This document shows positions 53,516-64,000 of a stretch of DNA of 64,000 nt, one piece after another. The position numbers and the translations under genes were made by a program. How positions within the stretch are numbered: the stretch's first letter is position 1; each line of letters starts with the position of its first letter. The notes beneath the pieces were generated by a model. The model was not told the origin of the DNA. It saw only the letters and a list, made by a program, of their open reading frames with translations, and ran no database searches. Source of the DNA: Eunapius fragilis (Eukaryota; Porifera; Demospongiae; Spongillida; Spongillidae). Location of the stretch: the NCBI GenBank assembly GCA_963681505.1, contig OY811990.1, positions 740,679 to 804,678 of the forward strand. Direction: 5' to 3'.

Positions 53516-54640
53516 GTAAGTTGTGTCCTGAGATAAGTCTGTGACCGGCAATTGAGCATCACCATTGACACACTTGTATCTAATCGTCTTTTCCGTTATA
53601 TATATATAACCCCCATGTCCCGGTCAGGGGGGGGGGGGGGGGGGGGGTTAGGTTGGTGTTTGGATATACATGTAGGACGTTGTCCAGGATGGTGGTGGCA
53701 TAAATGCCTGTTAGCAGGTATAACATAAGGGAGATGCAGCCAATAAGGTAAGTCCATATGCATGGGAGGTGATTGCATAGCTATGAAAAACTGTACATGC
53801 CCTTAAGTTGATGCCCCTATGGTGACACCCTCTTATGCAGATTTTTGGCACCTCGCGATATATAGTTCCAGCGACATGATTGTATCCTGTATACTCATAA
53901 TAATGTTCCACCCTAGTGCATGAACCAGTCCATAGGTGTCGGAAAATAGTTTGGATGGCCTGCACAATAAATATACATGTACCGCACGGAGAACATGTGG
54001 TGCAAACCATATTAATAGTGGAACAGTACAGTGTACATGGCTGTTCCAGGAAGGTGAATAGGCGAGAGGCCAGCCTCTAGTATTTGGTGGTTGTCTTCCC
54101 CTAGACCTCCTGTCAAGAAAATCACCAGTTAGTGGTGCATGTGAAAGAGGAATGGTCATTGCCACAATTATTAACTCATAAGCATGATCTAATTAGGACA
54201 GTTTTTCCGACAAAATTATATATAATAAGGTTAACAAAAGTGCTCCCTGTTTGAATTGCTTTAGCCATTAACACTTCTGACTTACTATCTGCATCTATGT
54301 GGTCAAGTTGTGTCTGTTCTATCAACTTGTGGCATGACATTGTCCTTGTTCATAACTAACCACCTAGTCTCATTAAGATGTATTGAAGTCCAAAGTTTGG
54401 ACTCTAACATTAACCACATTCAAACTACAACTTGTTGACATTTTGACCATTTGTAGTAAGTAGTGTTATGTAAACCAGAGGGCGTTTCGATTTATAAAGT
54501 CCTTAATAAATGAGATATCATGCATACAAATTGGTCAATTTATAAAGTGTCATTGTGTGCTTGTTCACAATCAATTGCAAAAAAATGCACACTTTCAAAT
54601 CATTTAAAGCACTAGTTTATGTTTCTGCAGTAGATCTCCA
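53516..54640. other. Intronic spacer with TA and G tracts
   Basis: (TA)n at 53598-53609 and a G-run at 53628-53647. No exon or transposon was recognised in the rest. Confidence 0.45.
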
Positions 54641-55740
54641 TGCACTCCTTTGATTGTGTGGTGGCTATTGCAAACTAATGCACCTACATGTAGTCCGAGC
54701 TGTTCCCCCCTGCCTCTGTGCAGACGCCCTGAGATTCCTCGATGAGGAGGTGAGGCATTGTTTTTATTCCTGTATAGAGGTGGATGTACCTGATGCACAC
54801 CTGTGCCAACAGACAAAGCTTAGCCAAAGATTTGGTGGGCTTGGCCTGTGCTTATCCTCCACTGCAGTACATGTACAATGTACATCCTCCTCTGCCTTTT
54901 CAGGTCACAGGGTGATTTAAATATTCATCTGCAATTGGCAGTCACTAAATTTAATGCACAAGTTTCTCTACATGATGCCATAAGTATTGAGGTAGTCTTA
55001 GCTTCCTCACCATCCCAAAGAGCTTTATCCAAGAGGTTGGACGCTCTCATTTTTGGCTTCTTCCTCACCTGCAAACAACGCTCGAATCCTCTGTAGATCT
55101 ACATCTCATGCAGATTTCTGGATCTCTGTTGTTCCTTTCCCTGGATTGAACCTGCACCTAGACCCTGCCGAATGTCAGGCTATAAGGTGGTGTTTGGGTC
55201 TTGACACCTCAGAGGGTTCTCTGTGCCCTTTCTGCCCTGGTGTTGCCCTTGACACGCTTGGTCACCACTCTGTCTCCTGCAAACAGGGTGGAGATGTTTC
55301 TGTGGCTAGGCACAATCACTTGAGAGATATCTTTACTGCATTTTGTTATCATGCCCACCAGTCGATAAAGCTTGAGGTAGGGTACAGGCTAGGCACAAGC
55401 CAGGGCTGGAAAAAGGAAAACCAACTGCTTTCGATGTTCCAGTTACAGCTGTTCTTTTCTTTGCCACCATAAGCAACGCTTGTCCAGTATATGGGGCAGC
55501 AGCCTTTACAGTTGAGGCTGGAAGGCATGCTGCTAATGATAAGTGCCAAGTATTGGTTATATCCTATTGGCTGTAGAAACTTACGGCAACTGTGGCAAAG
55601 AGGCTCAGTGTACATTCTCCTGACTAACCGCTTGGCTTGCCATCAGCCAGGCCAGCTCTAAAGCAAAAATGGCAGCTGAGATATTTCCAGCCCATCTCAA
55701 CTTATCTCTTGTGAGATCAATGACCTGGGCCATCTTATGT
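54641..55740 (+). pseudogene. LINE-like reverse transcriptase, C-terminal remnant (copy C)
   Basis: Plus-strand decayed copy. SVVPFPGLNLHLDPAECQAI, then RWCLGLDTSEGSLCPFCPGV, then LDTLGHHSVSCKQGGD and ARHNHLRDIF match copy A around its Cys-His cluster; upstream are ISIEVVLASSPSQRALSKRL and a region resembling CADALRFLDEEVRHCF. Frame shifts separate most pieces. It lies in the ankyrin gene's large intron. Confidence 0.7.
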
Positions 55741-58245
55741 AGAGAGTTACCTAGTGCATGTGTAGAACTGTAGTTAAGTTTAGAGATACAGTATCTGTGT
55801 ATAAATTGTGTGTGTATTTTTAATTGTTATTAATGCTTTGCATAAACTAACCTGTAATGTGCACATTTCTAATTAGGTATTTTTAACGCTACATTAAAAT
55901 GACCTGAATATTTTTATAGACACATCTTTAACCTACGAGTGATCAGGTAGCCTGTACTGTAAATGTCCATTGGACTTCCACCAGTGGACACCCTCATCAA
56001 GCTCCCTTCATGTTAGGACGTCGAAACCACTACAAGGCCCCTCACTGCTCCACATCAGGGTACCTTCATTCCCTCATGCCGCACTTCCATGTCGGCCTCC
56101 ACACCATTCCATCCAGTAGACACCCTACCCCCTCCACATAATATGCCCGTCCTGCTTCCACTTCCATAAGTAGACACCATTTGGGGATCCTGATAACCAT
56201 TCTGCTTCATATCTGGGAAAAGAGGTCTGCTATTTATGCAGTCCTATTGGGCACTATGTCATCATCACCCATAGACTATGAATATGGGTATTCATTTTGA
56301 AATTTGTAAGCTATGTGCTGGTTATATTGCAGGAGTGATGAGGGTGTGAGAATGATGAATAACATCACTTAATTACATGATCTTGTTTCTAAATTGTGTA
56401 GACGCTATCTCTCTGTCTATTATTGCACTTCCCTGTCGCCTGAGTAAGCGTTCATTGAGCGTGGCCCGACCTTCACATTCTTGGGAAGTTCAGGTATCAA
56501 CCCTATACCAAGATTGCAATCAGATGGATTACAAATCTTGGTATGGACTTATCTTGTTGATACACGGGGCCCGACCTTCCGCCAAAGTGGTAGTACACCC
56601 AAATAAAGTAGTGCATCCTACTGACCAGGACGCAGCACCATCATTTACTGGCTTGTTATCGAAAACAGTTCTTCTATTGGCAGTGTGCTCCTTTTGAAGT
56701 CCATTACACAAGGTCCCGTGGCCATTTATCCAGATTGACCTACTCCAACTAAGGGTGAAACAGTTGTTGTTGGAATGGCTGTGCACTCATGTAGGTAGCT
56801 TTCTTTCCTTTGGGTATAGGGGCAGATTAGTTTTGTAACTGGACTTGCAGTGGTGTGTATCTCCCCAGCTCCTCGCTAATGGTATGCATATGTTAATAGA
56901 ACTGTACATGTATTATTACAATCTAGTAATCTTTCATTCAAATTATTATATCACCCTCATCATTTTCTTTTTGTTTGGTCCTACATGTATTTCATTACCT
57001 TCTATTTCTTTCAGAAACTGATCATAATTGTATCAGGACTAAATTGGTAGTGTGGTGTCTTTTCAGATCTCTCATGTCACATAGCATCGATTAATGCACT
57101 CATGCCCTCATGCTCATATCCCATAGTCTCCTCTACATGGTCATGTCCAATGGCCTCCACGTCACTGATGTGTTTTTCACATGTAACTGGGAACGGTACA
57201 GCACAAACAAAAGCCTGACCATCTCTTGAGAATGTAGTCCATATTGTCATTATCTAGGAGCACGTTGGTGGCCCACCATTCTTACTACTCTACAATGTGC
57301 CAACATCTGCTCTTGTAAGGTGTAGGAGATGTGTGTGGTCCCAATGGGGGGTACGTTTCATTTCTCTTAACTTAAAACCACACCCCTTCCTACTACTTCC
57401 CTTAACTAAAATGACCGAACAGGCTCAGGAAATGCAGGACAGTTTAAAACACTATGAGTGAAGACCAATGGACACATGTGTAGGACCAATGGGGTAAAGA
57501 ATAAACTCCGTACTGCAGAGGATAGGTACAGTACTGTACCCACACCCCCCCCCCCCCCCCCACCTCCGTGAAGCTGCCATGGCAACGGTGATCGGCCCAC
57601 AGACCACACATCTTTGGGGCAGAAAGTCAGGCTTGTGTGAAATATGTATTCAGGCAGGTGCATAGACAAGGTTGAAAGAACTGGGAGCGGGGAGGGGCTA
57701 AAAGGAGGGGCAGGTGCAGGAGGTGACACAGTCCCCTCTTGCGACAGTGAGGGGATATGGGGGTGTGATGTAAGCCTCCCACCTCTCCCCCCCCCCGCAT
57801 TGGGGTCTGTAGATAACTGCTTCCAGTAGTTAGGCTAAGGGGATCTAGAAGGTAGCTTTAGCTCCTAGATGAAACTGACGAGGAGATTGCGAGCTACATG
57901 CATCTGTCATTGCCGAGGGAACACATCCAGAATTCCCATTGCCGAGGGAACACATCCAGAATTGTAAAATTGCCTCCTCACACAGTGCATGGATTGCTAG
58001 CATGTGACTTTGTACACAATGGATAGACTATGAAGTAATGTTAAATCGAAAATGTTACAGTATTACATAAAGTTTCAGAGATGCAGTGTGGTTTTGAACT
58101 ACATGTAGTATAAAGGTCTAATTCACACGCTCTACTATGGTGCACACAGTAAAACGTATTGTGTGAAGTGAGGATATTTTCTTGCTACATGTACATGTCA
58201 AAGCAGTATGCAAAAAGGCTTGTTTGGTACAAATCAGTGGAATCT
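55741..58245. other. Intronic spacer, 2.5 kb
   Basis: No gene supported. A 29 bp duplication (CATTGCCGAGGGAACACATC..) occupies 57908-57964; a C-run lies at 57546-57562. At 56494-56563 two facing copies of GTATCAA...ATACCAAGATT form a short hairpin. Confidence 0.45.
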
Positions 58246-59880
58246 CGGGTGAAAAATTTCGCGTTGCGTGGCGTTAATGAGCACGGTAAAGTTCGATGAT
58301 GACCTTGCAACGCGTTGCCATGCTTGAAAAATGTTCCTTTTTAATGCCACGCTCATGGCAACGCGTTGGCTTATGACAAATTCATAGCTTTTGGATAACT
58401 ATCTTGTGTTGATGAATATTTTTATTGTTACTATATATATATTAATGAAATGGTATCTTTGTTTATCATTTCTACTGCCATGACAAGTTCAACAATGCCC
58501 CTTTTATGCTCAGACGGGTCAGGCTGGATCCACTGAATCTGAACCAAGATTGTCTTCATCCATTACAGTGGAGATCGTGATAGTGGAGATGGGAATAGTT
58601 GGAGGAAAAAAAATTGGCATCTATTTAATGTTTACAACAATTACCACCATGGTGGACATCCTGCAATACTTGGCTTCAACCTGTGTGATATTGCAAACGT
58701 TGCACACCATACGCAATGCATCACCCATTGAACTTACCACACATTGCCAAGATGCCACAAGCACCATGCACTCTACAGACACCATGTTGGACATCCTGTA
58801 AGAAAGGCAACACTTGGCTTCAACCTGTGTGATATTCTAAATGTTGCACACCATACACAAAGCAAACTTTACTCACTTGAAGGACACTATAGAGGCATCC
58901 TGTTAAGAAAGGCAACACTTTCTAAATGTTGCACATCATACACAAAGCAGTACCCATTTAACTTACCACAAGATGTCAAAAGAACCATGCACTCTTAGGA
59001 CACCATGTTGGATATCCTGTAAGAAAGGCAAACTTGGCTTCAAACAAATGCGACCTGTGTGATATTCTAAATGTTGCACATCATACACATAGCAGCACCC
59101 ATTGAACTTACCGCACATTGCCAAGATATAAGAATCACCTGTAGGAAAGGCAACACAACTTCAAACAACCTGTGCGATATTATAAATGTTGCACACCATA
59201 CACAAAAAGGGGGAAGACATACCTGCAGAACAACAAAATAGGTCTCAGGTGCATTCAAAAGATCGCAGACCAAAACTCTGTAATCATACATGTACACTAA
59301 ACTCTACGGGCTTCCGCAATTAGATGCATTTACGCTCCGCAACTGGGTAGCAAGATACAAAATTGCTCACTACTTCTGGTTGGCCTGAAGAAATGTACGA
59401 TTGAGCGCCAAGCTACTACGTAAAAGAGAATTAGTATATAACGTACATTTTTTTCCAATCCGTTTGAGTTGAAGCTTGACATTGCGCACGTGCGGGTTTA
59501 AAAAATCAATGAATTAATATGACAATGTGATGGTGAGACCATGGCCATATACTCAGTTCTACACCGTTATGCGCAATGTATATAACAGATTATGTATGTA
59601 TAACAGCGTGTATAACAATGTTATGCCAACGTGTATAACAAACCTTTTTGCACAGTGTTAAAACATTGCATTGCAATTTAACACATAACATAAGTTGACA
59701 GTGGCATGCTGAAATTTGAACGAACTGTTGTATGCAACGCCTTTTAAGCAACCGTTGAAAATAGTGTGTATGCGCATATATTGCAATGCCGTTCAGCCCT
59801 GGGACAAGTAACTACCGGTCCCCAGGCTGCAACGTGGTAATTCATATTGCTATGCGTTGCCACGTGTAATTTTTCACCCA
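58246..59880. mobile_element. Possible 1.6 kb element with GGGTGAAAAATT ends
   Basis: CGGGTGAAAAATTTCGCGTT at 58246 and the complement end TGGGTGAAAAATTACACG at 59880 share the first dozen bases and a GCGTTGC-type motif. The same GGGTGAAAAA start ends the clear hairpin at 60996-61470. Between them lies an irregular tandem array (58670-59200: GTGTGATATTCTAAATGTTG, CACACCATACACAAAGCA) and a solo CACAGTG terminus at 59657. Confidence 0.4.
58670..59205. repeat. Irregular tandem repeat
   Basis: Four imperfect copies containing CAACCTGTGTGATATT, AATGTTGCACACCATAC and AAGAAAGGCAACACTT at about 58679, 58820, 59054 and 59165. Unit length varies through internal deletions. Confidence 0.75.
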
Positions 59881-60183
59881 GGAATTGTATTATCTTCAGT
59901 GCTTTGGATAGTGTAGTAGGGGGAAATGGATTGGGTGAGTGTATTTACAGGCCCAGTGCGCTGAAATAAGTTCATTTGGTTCATGTGTGCTAGATCTTAA
60001 CTCATGGGCTCTGCAGTATTGTATTTTTCTAGTGGCTGAATTGTGGTAACTTGAGATGTTTTGATCCTATTATGTTTTCCTTCCCTTCTGATCGTCATAC
60101 TGTTTCGTATTGGGGGAATGATATAAAATGATCCAGAAAGATTTTAATAATACCCTGCAGGTGTTCTCCTCAGAGGCAGATTC

Positions 60184-60597
60184 CTACTAGGTGTACAGAA
60201 AATAAATTTATTCACTTTCTGCCAGTTTAATATCTTGCATGCTCGGTGTACAGGTCCTTTGAAGCTTGGACTAAATTTGCCAAGGTCTATTTCTTGTTTT
60301 GAGTCCCAAATCAGAGCGTGAAAGTGAAGCTAAATATCAAATTGCGACGTGAAATGAAGCTAAATATCAAATTGCGATACGCGTAATTAGTATTGAAAAT
60401 TATGCGCATTAGCAACCACATGTATCGCGATAGAATAGTTTCACTTTGAAACTCTGGCTTGGGACCCAACAAAAGAATTAGACCTTGGCAACTTCAGGCG
60501 AAGCTCCAAAGGACCCGTACACTGAGCATGCGCCGTTATATGCAAAAAGGATGTTAAACTGGCAGAACATGAATAAATTTATTTTCTATACACAGTG
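60184..60597. mobile_element. 414 bp CACTG-type hairpin MITE
   Basis: Right end complement CACTGTGTATAGAAAAT; left end a degenerate version (CTACTAGGTGTACAGAAAAT). Arms pair through AAATTTATTCA, CTGCCAGTTTAA, GTCCTTTGAAGCTT and TTGCCAAGGTCT. Non-coding; in the ankyrin intron. Confidence 0.65.
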
Positions 60598-60870
60598 GCA
60601 GACAAATGCACCACAGGGAGGATGCCTGAAATATTAGGCATTCATAATAGAATCTCCGACATTGTTAGGACAATCTCACTTCACACAAAATAACAGATAA
60701 GTGCAGATTTGTCTTGCGATGGTATTGTTGTTATGAAGTTAATGATCTCAATTCACAAGCGTATCAACACCACATGTATCCTGTACAGGTAAACACATAC
60801 ACATACATGTAATGTGTCTCAACATTCACCTCAACTTGTCTAACTGATGGATGAAACGTGTTTTTTACAG

Positions 60871-60969
60871 GATGGCTACAGTCCATTGTTCACAGCAAGT
60901 ATTAAGGGACATTCTGAAGTAGTGAAGACACTTCTTAACGCTGGAGCTAATGTCAATAAGGGTGATGTG
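60871..60969 (+). CDS. Ankyrin-repeat exon 2
   Basis: Exactly 33 codons, one ankyrin repeat, between acceptor ttttttacag and donor gtaggt, phase 0 on both sides. It reads DGYSPLFTASIKGHSEVVKT, then LLNAGANVNKGDV: the DGxTPLHxAxxxGHxxVVxxLLxxGAxVN consensus with S for T and F for H. It joins the exon at 53515 in register. A 475 bp hairpin element lies 27 bp into the following intron. No frame damage, so probably part of a live gene; the rest of the gene extends beyond the window or in exons I could not see. Confidence 0.85.
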
Positions 60970-60995
60970 GTAGGTACAGTATATCTAGGAGGGTG

Positions 60996-61470
60996 CCCGG
61001 GTGAAAAAATACAAATGCGTTATAATGCGTGAAAATGGGACATAAATAACGCCAAAACACGCGATTTTCAAGATGATTATCTCCTTGATTGTGCAATACA
61101 AAAGTGTTGAATTTTGCCTATACACAAAGCGGTCCAGTGTGTATAAAGTTCCAAAGACTGGTTGGTTTGGCATGCATCGCTCCGATGATATTCACATTCA
61201 ATGTACTAGCTTAATTTCGCGGGCTTTTGTATACTTTCCCGCGAAATCAAGTTCGTACTTGAATGTGAATATCTTCGGAACGATGCATGCCAAACCAACC
61301 AGTCTTTGGAACTTTATACACACTGGACCGCTTTGTGTATAGGCAAAATTCAACTCTATTGTATTGCACAATCAAGGAGATAATCATCTTGAAAATCGCG
61401 TGTTTTGGCGTTATATATGTCCCATTTTCACGCGTAATAACGCGTTACTACGTGTATTTTTTCACCCGGG
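60996..61470. mobile_element. 475 bp hairpin MITE with CCCGGGTGAAAAA ends
   Basis: A nearly perfect inverted repeat: CCCGGGTGAAAAAATACA at the left and its complement at the right, with arms of ~215 bp pairing through GTTTGGCATGCATCG and CTATACACAAAGCGGTCC around a short centre at ~61.22 kb. Three short mirror ORFs on the arms are by-products. Non-coding. Confidence 0.85.
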
Positions 61471-62460
61471 TGATGATTTGATTATATATACATGGTTTAT
61501 AATGTACAAAAAAACTTGTAGCACATCTTCTTTATCTTGCCTATTTAGTTACTAAATTCATATGTACCCTTGAATACTATAGTATGTTGATGTATTAGTT
61601 TATGGTAAAACATTTGATTTCACCCAGGTGAATAAAGCTGTTTGATCTCGCATAACTGCATGTAAACTATGACCCTCTTTCTCACCAAATTACTTTCAGT
61701 TTCAAGCTGTGCATTGGAATTATTATTTTGCGAATGGAGTTTATGCAAATGTGGAAGTTTGTTCCTTGCAAAACTAAATTTTGATTGAATCTGATGCACT
61801 ATGGAAGTGATACTAAGCTTGAAACCAAATATAATTTGTCAAGAGAGAGGGCCATTAGTTATGCTTATGATCATACCACTTTTTTCACCGGCCAAGCTTA
61901 TGACATGAGACGTTTTGCATATTTAGATGATTAATCTATTCAAACTTGTTATTTCCACAAACGTAAATTATTTTAATGACAACCTGGTTATGACCACACG
62001 TTCAACCCATTTTGCCAATTCCATACTCACCAGATCTGATATATATAGGTAATGTAATAATATAGTTCTCATTACATGTACACTCGTAGGAAAATAATTT
62101 AAGCGTACCACGTTTATGTTACATCCACTTACATGTACAAGTAATTACGCGACCCCGATTACTTGGGAGTCTTAGGCTCGACGCGCTGGCAACAGCAGGC
62201 AGCTCGTGACTCGATGAAGAACTAATTTTCTGTTAGGGACCTCAGCTCATGAGCGATTGAGTACGAGTCGGATTGACTGAGCACCTTGTCCGTTCTTCGA
62301 GCGCTTTCTTAGTAAGTTTGGCTTGACACATTGGCAACACCAGGTGGCTCGTGACTCAGTGAAAATCTACTTTTCTGTTAGGGACCTCAGTTCATGGGCG
62401 AACTAGTACGAACTGAGTACCTCGATGTTCGCACTTTGTTAGTAAGTTAACGTGCGCTAT
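61471..62460. other. Spacer, no gene seen
   Basis: A ~130 bp imperfect direct repeat lies at 62170-62295 and 62312-62420 (GGCTCGTGACTC, TTTTCTGTTAGGGACCTCAG). No further ankyrin exon was found. Confidence 0.5.
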
Positions 62461-62461
62461 A

Positions 62462-63999
62462 TTAAGAAGGCTCATAGAAAATCAAATACAACTCATATAA
62501 ATGTAATTCTAGCTGCAGTTTTTGCCATGCAATGATGCCGGTACTAGTATTAACCCGAGGGAAAAATAGCGGCGGTATTACGCGCTTAATCACAACTAAA
62601 GCGCTGGCGATTGACAACTCCTTGACCACATTGTCAAACGAGCGCCTAAGGATAGATTTTCCGTTCCACGCCTTCAGAAATGTATCCCACCAGACCAGAT
62701 CCAAGCGGAAGGAGGTGTTCAACCTGATGTGGTGATGGTCCTTATGTGCGCCAGCTAGCAATTCGAATATACGCCTCAGGAAAGACCGGCCAGGCTTCAC
62801 TACTTTGTGGGCATGCTGCAGTTTCCCAACCAATGACTGCAACTCCCTCTTCATGCACGATCTCCGCCCCCGCCAATCCCTTTTCAAGCCTTTGAGCTCC
62901 AAAATCTTCCGAGGAAGCCGCAACTCCATAGCTATTGAGTCCATCTCGATTCCGCCACACATGGACTGGAACCCTCCAGTTTCTCCAATGCAAGCGGCAA
63001 CCTGAGATCTGCAAAACCTCGAGCAAACTGTTAAGTTGAGCGGCTCCTGTCGCTGACAACTTACCAGCAGGAAATCATCCAAGTGATGAAATAATGGGCG
63101 GATTCCCCGTTGCTTGGCTACCCACTCCACGGCGTCGGCGACAGCCGTAAACAACTTGGGAGCTGACCTACAACCGAACGGTAGAACTGTGTCCACAAAA
63201 AACTGCCCTACCCAAAACATTCCCAATAGCCAACTGTCCTCAGGGTGAATTGGGACCGTCCAATATGCGCTGCACACATCAATTTTCGAGAGCAACGATC
63301 CGGGTAGGCCTGCAACAACATCGGCGACCACACCCACCATACTGTACTCCAACAAGCAAAAGGCCAGATCTATACCATCATTCACCCTTCTGTCGTGAGG
63401 AGACGACAAATCAACAATCAGCCGCCACTTTGCCGTAGAGCCCTTGGGGACCAGACCAATCGGACTAGTGAATCGATGGAAACGCGCGTGGATCCAAGGG
63501 ATCTACAACACAACCAGGAGGCACTCCTCGTTCAGATAGCCACATATACACACGACAACATTACACTTGTCAGTCACTGGATAGAACTTGGTAGATCTAG
63601 GCCATGAGACCACAGGACGAGCACCTTCACATGATAAACAAACGTGACGCCTGGAATACTTTGAGTAAAAACACCTCCCGGAATTGAAATTATTGCAAAC
63701 TTCCCACATGGCCTGCAGGACACGCTGGTCAGTAATGGCCAAATAACTGCCAGATCTTGACTCCTGACCACTAGACAGGGACACTACTACCGATTTAACC
63801 ATCCTCCAGTAGTAAGCTGTGTCTGCGTTGTTGGCTGCCAAAGAACATTCACACGCAACATGAGGAGTGGAGAAGCACCATCACAGTATCTCCCCGGCGT
63901 AACCTTGCCCATAAAACAGAGGGAGGCACGCATTAACGGCCGCCACCTCCGAATGCCTGATGCTGCAGCTTGCTTCCTGAATGTCGTTTCGTAGTTCAC
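62462..63999 (-). mobile_element. Tyrosine-recombinase-type (DIRS/Ngaro-like) retroelement fragment
   Basis: A fossil of a retroelement read on the minus strand and cut by the right window edge. Parts seen: a Cys/His segment (CNNFNSGRCFYSKYSRRHVC, ~63.65 kb) that usually precedes the polymerase in these elements; a reverse transcriptase with SSPHDRRVNDGI, LLSKIDVCSAYWTVPIHPED, VLPFGCRSAPKLF and FHHLDDFLLV (62.9-63.4 kb); and an RNase H-like region (LQSLVGKLQHAHKVV, ~62.8 kb). The RT type with PFGCRSAP and HLDD is that of tyrosine-recombinase retroelements; the recombinase itself is not in the window. It looks broken. Confidence 0.8.
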
Positions 64000-64000
64000 C

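Overview
This 64 kb window looks like metazoan nuclear DNA, most likely from a sponge (demosponge) or another early-branching animal. That assignment is inference. The direct evidence is AT-rich DNA, short spliced exons with GT..AG introns, receptor-tyrosine-kinase and ankyrin exons of about 100 bp, and a dense, varied transposon load (EnSpm/TNP2, piggyBac, hAT-like, LINE-like, Ty3/Gypsy, tyrosine-recombinase retroelement, many foldback elements). No bacterial operon, rRNA or convincing tRNA gene was seen.

Host genes appear only as scattered exons. A minus-strand receptor-tyrosine-kinase-like gene runs off the left edge: kinase G-loop and VAVK lysine at 1-290, juxtamembrane exons at 544-695, then phase-compatible tail exons with tyrosine motifs at 7.2-8.1 kb; two further minus-strand exons at 15.3-15.7 kb belong to this or another gene. 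A plus-strand ankyrin-repeat gene has exons at 53.4 and 60.9 kb. Weaker plus-strand exon candidates lie at 29.4-29.8 and 50.2-50.8 kb.

The rest is mostly mobile DNA. From left to right: a 2.7 kb element with ~700 bp inverted arms (1.5-4.2 kb); LINE-like reverse transcriptase remnants (6.2, 9-10.3, 13.2-14.2, 54.6-55.7 kb); three CAGTGGCG-ended elements nested inside one another (11.3-13.0 kb); a young, apparently whole Ty3/Gypsy element with identical 150 bp LTRs and a 5 bp target duplication (16.6-21.0 kb); a piggyBac element with TTAA duplication and a transposase broken by a perfect 116 bp duplication (23.0-25.4 kb); a 566 bp hAT-type element with an 8 bp duplication (25.8-26.4 kb); two decayed EnSpm/TNP2 transposase genes (26.4-28.6 kb and 39.7-47.8 kb); a 2.1 kb palindromic element (35.8-37.9 kb); and a tyrosine-recombinase-type retroelement at the right edge.

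The second TNP2 copy is a stack of insertions. A 4.8 kb CACTG-ended element (40,237-45,031, duplication TGC) and a 1.1 kb palindrome (45,898-46,992, duplication ATAT) have both landed in its coding sequence; removing each with one target copy restores adjoining TNP2 sequence. The most unusual signal is a repeat family with a ~290 bp hairpin whose middle arms differ between copies but pair almost perfectly within each copy, and which in several copies is followed by a GAC-rich module and a second small stem-loop that also changes sequence while keeping its shape.
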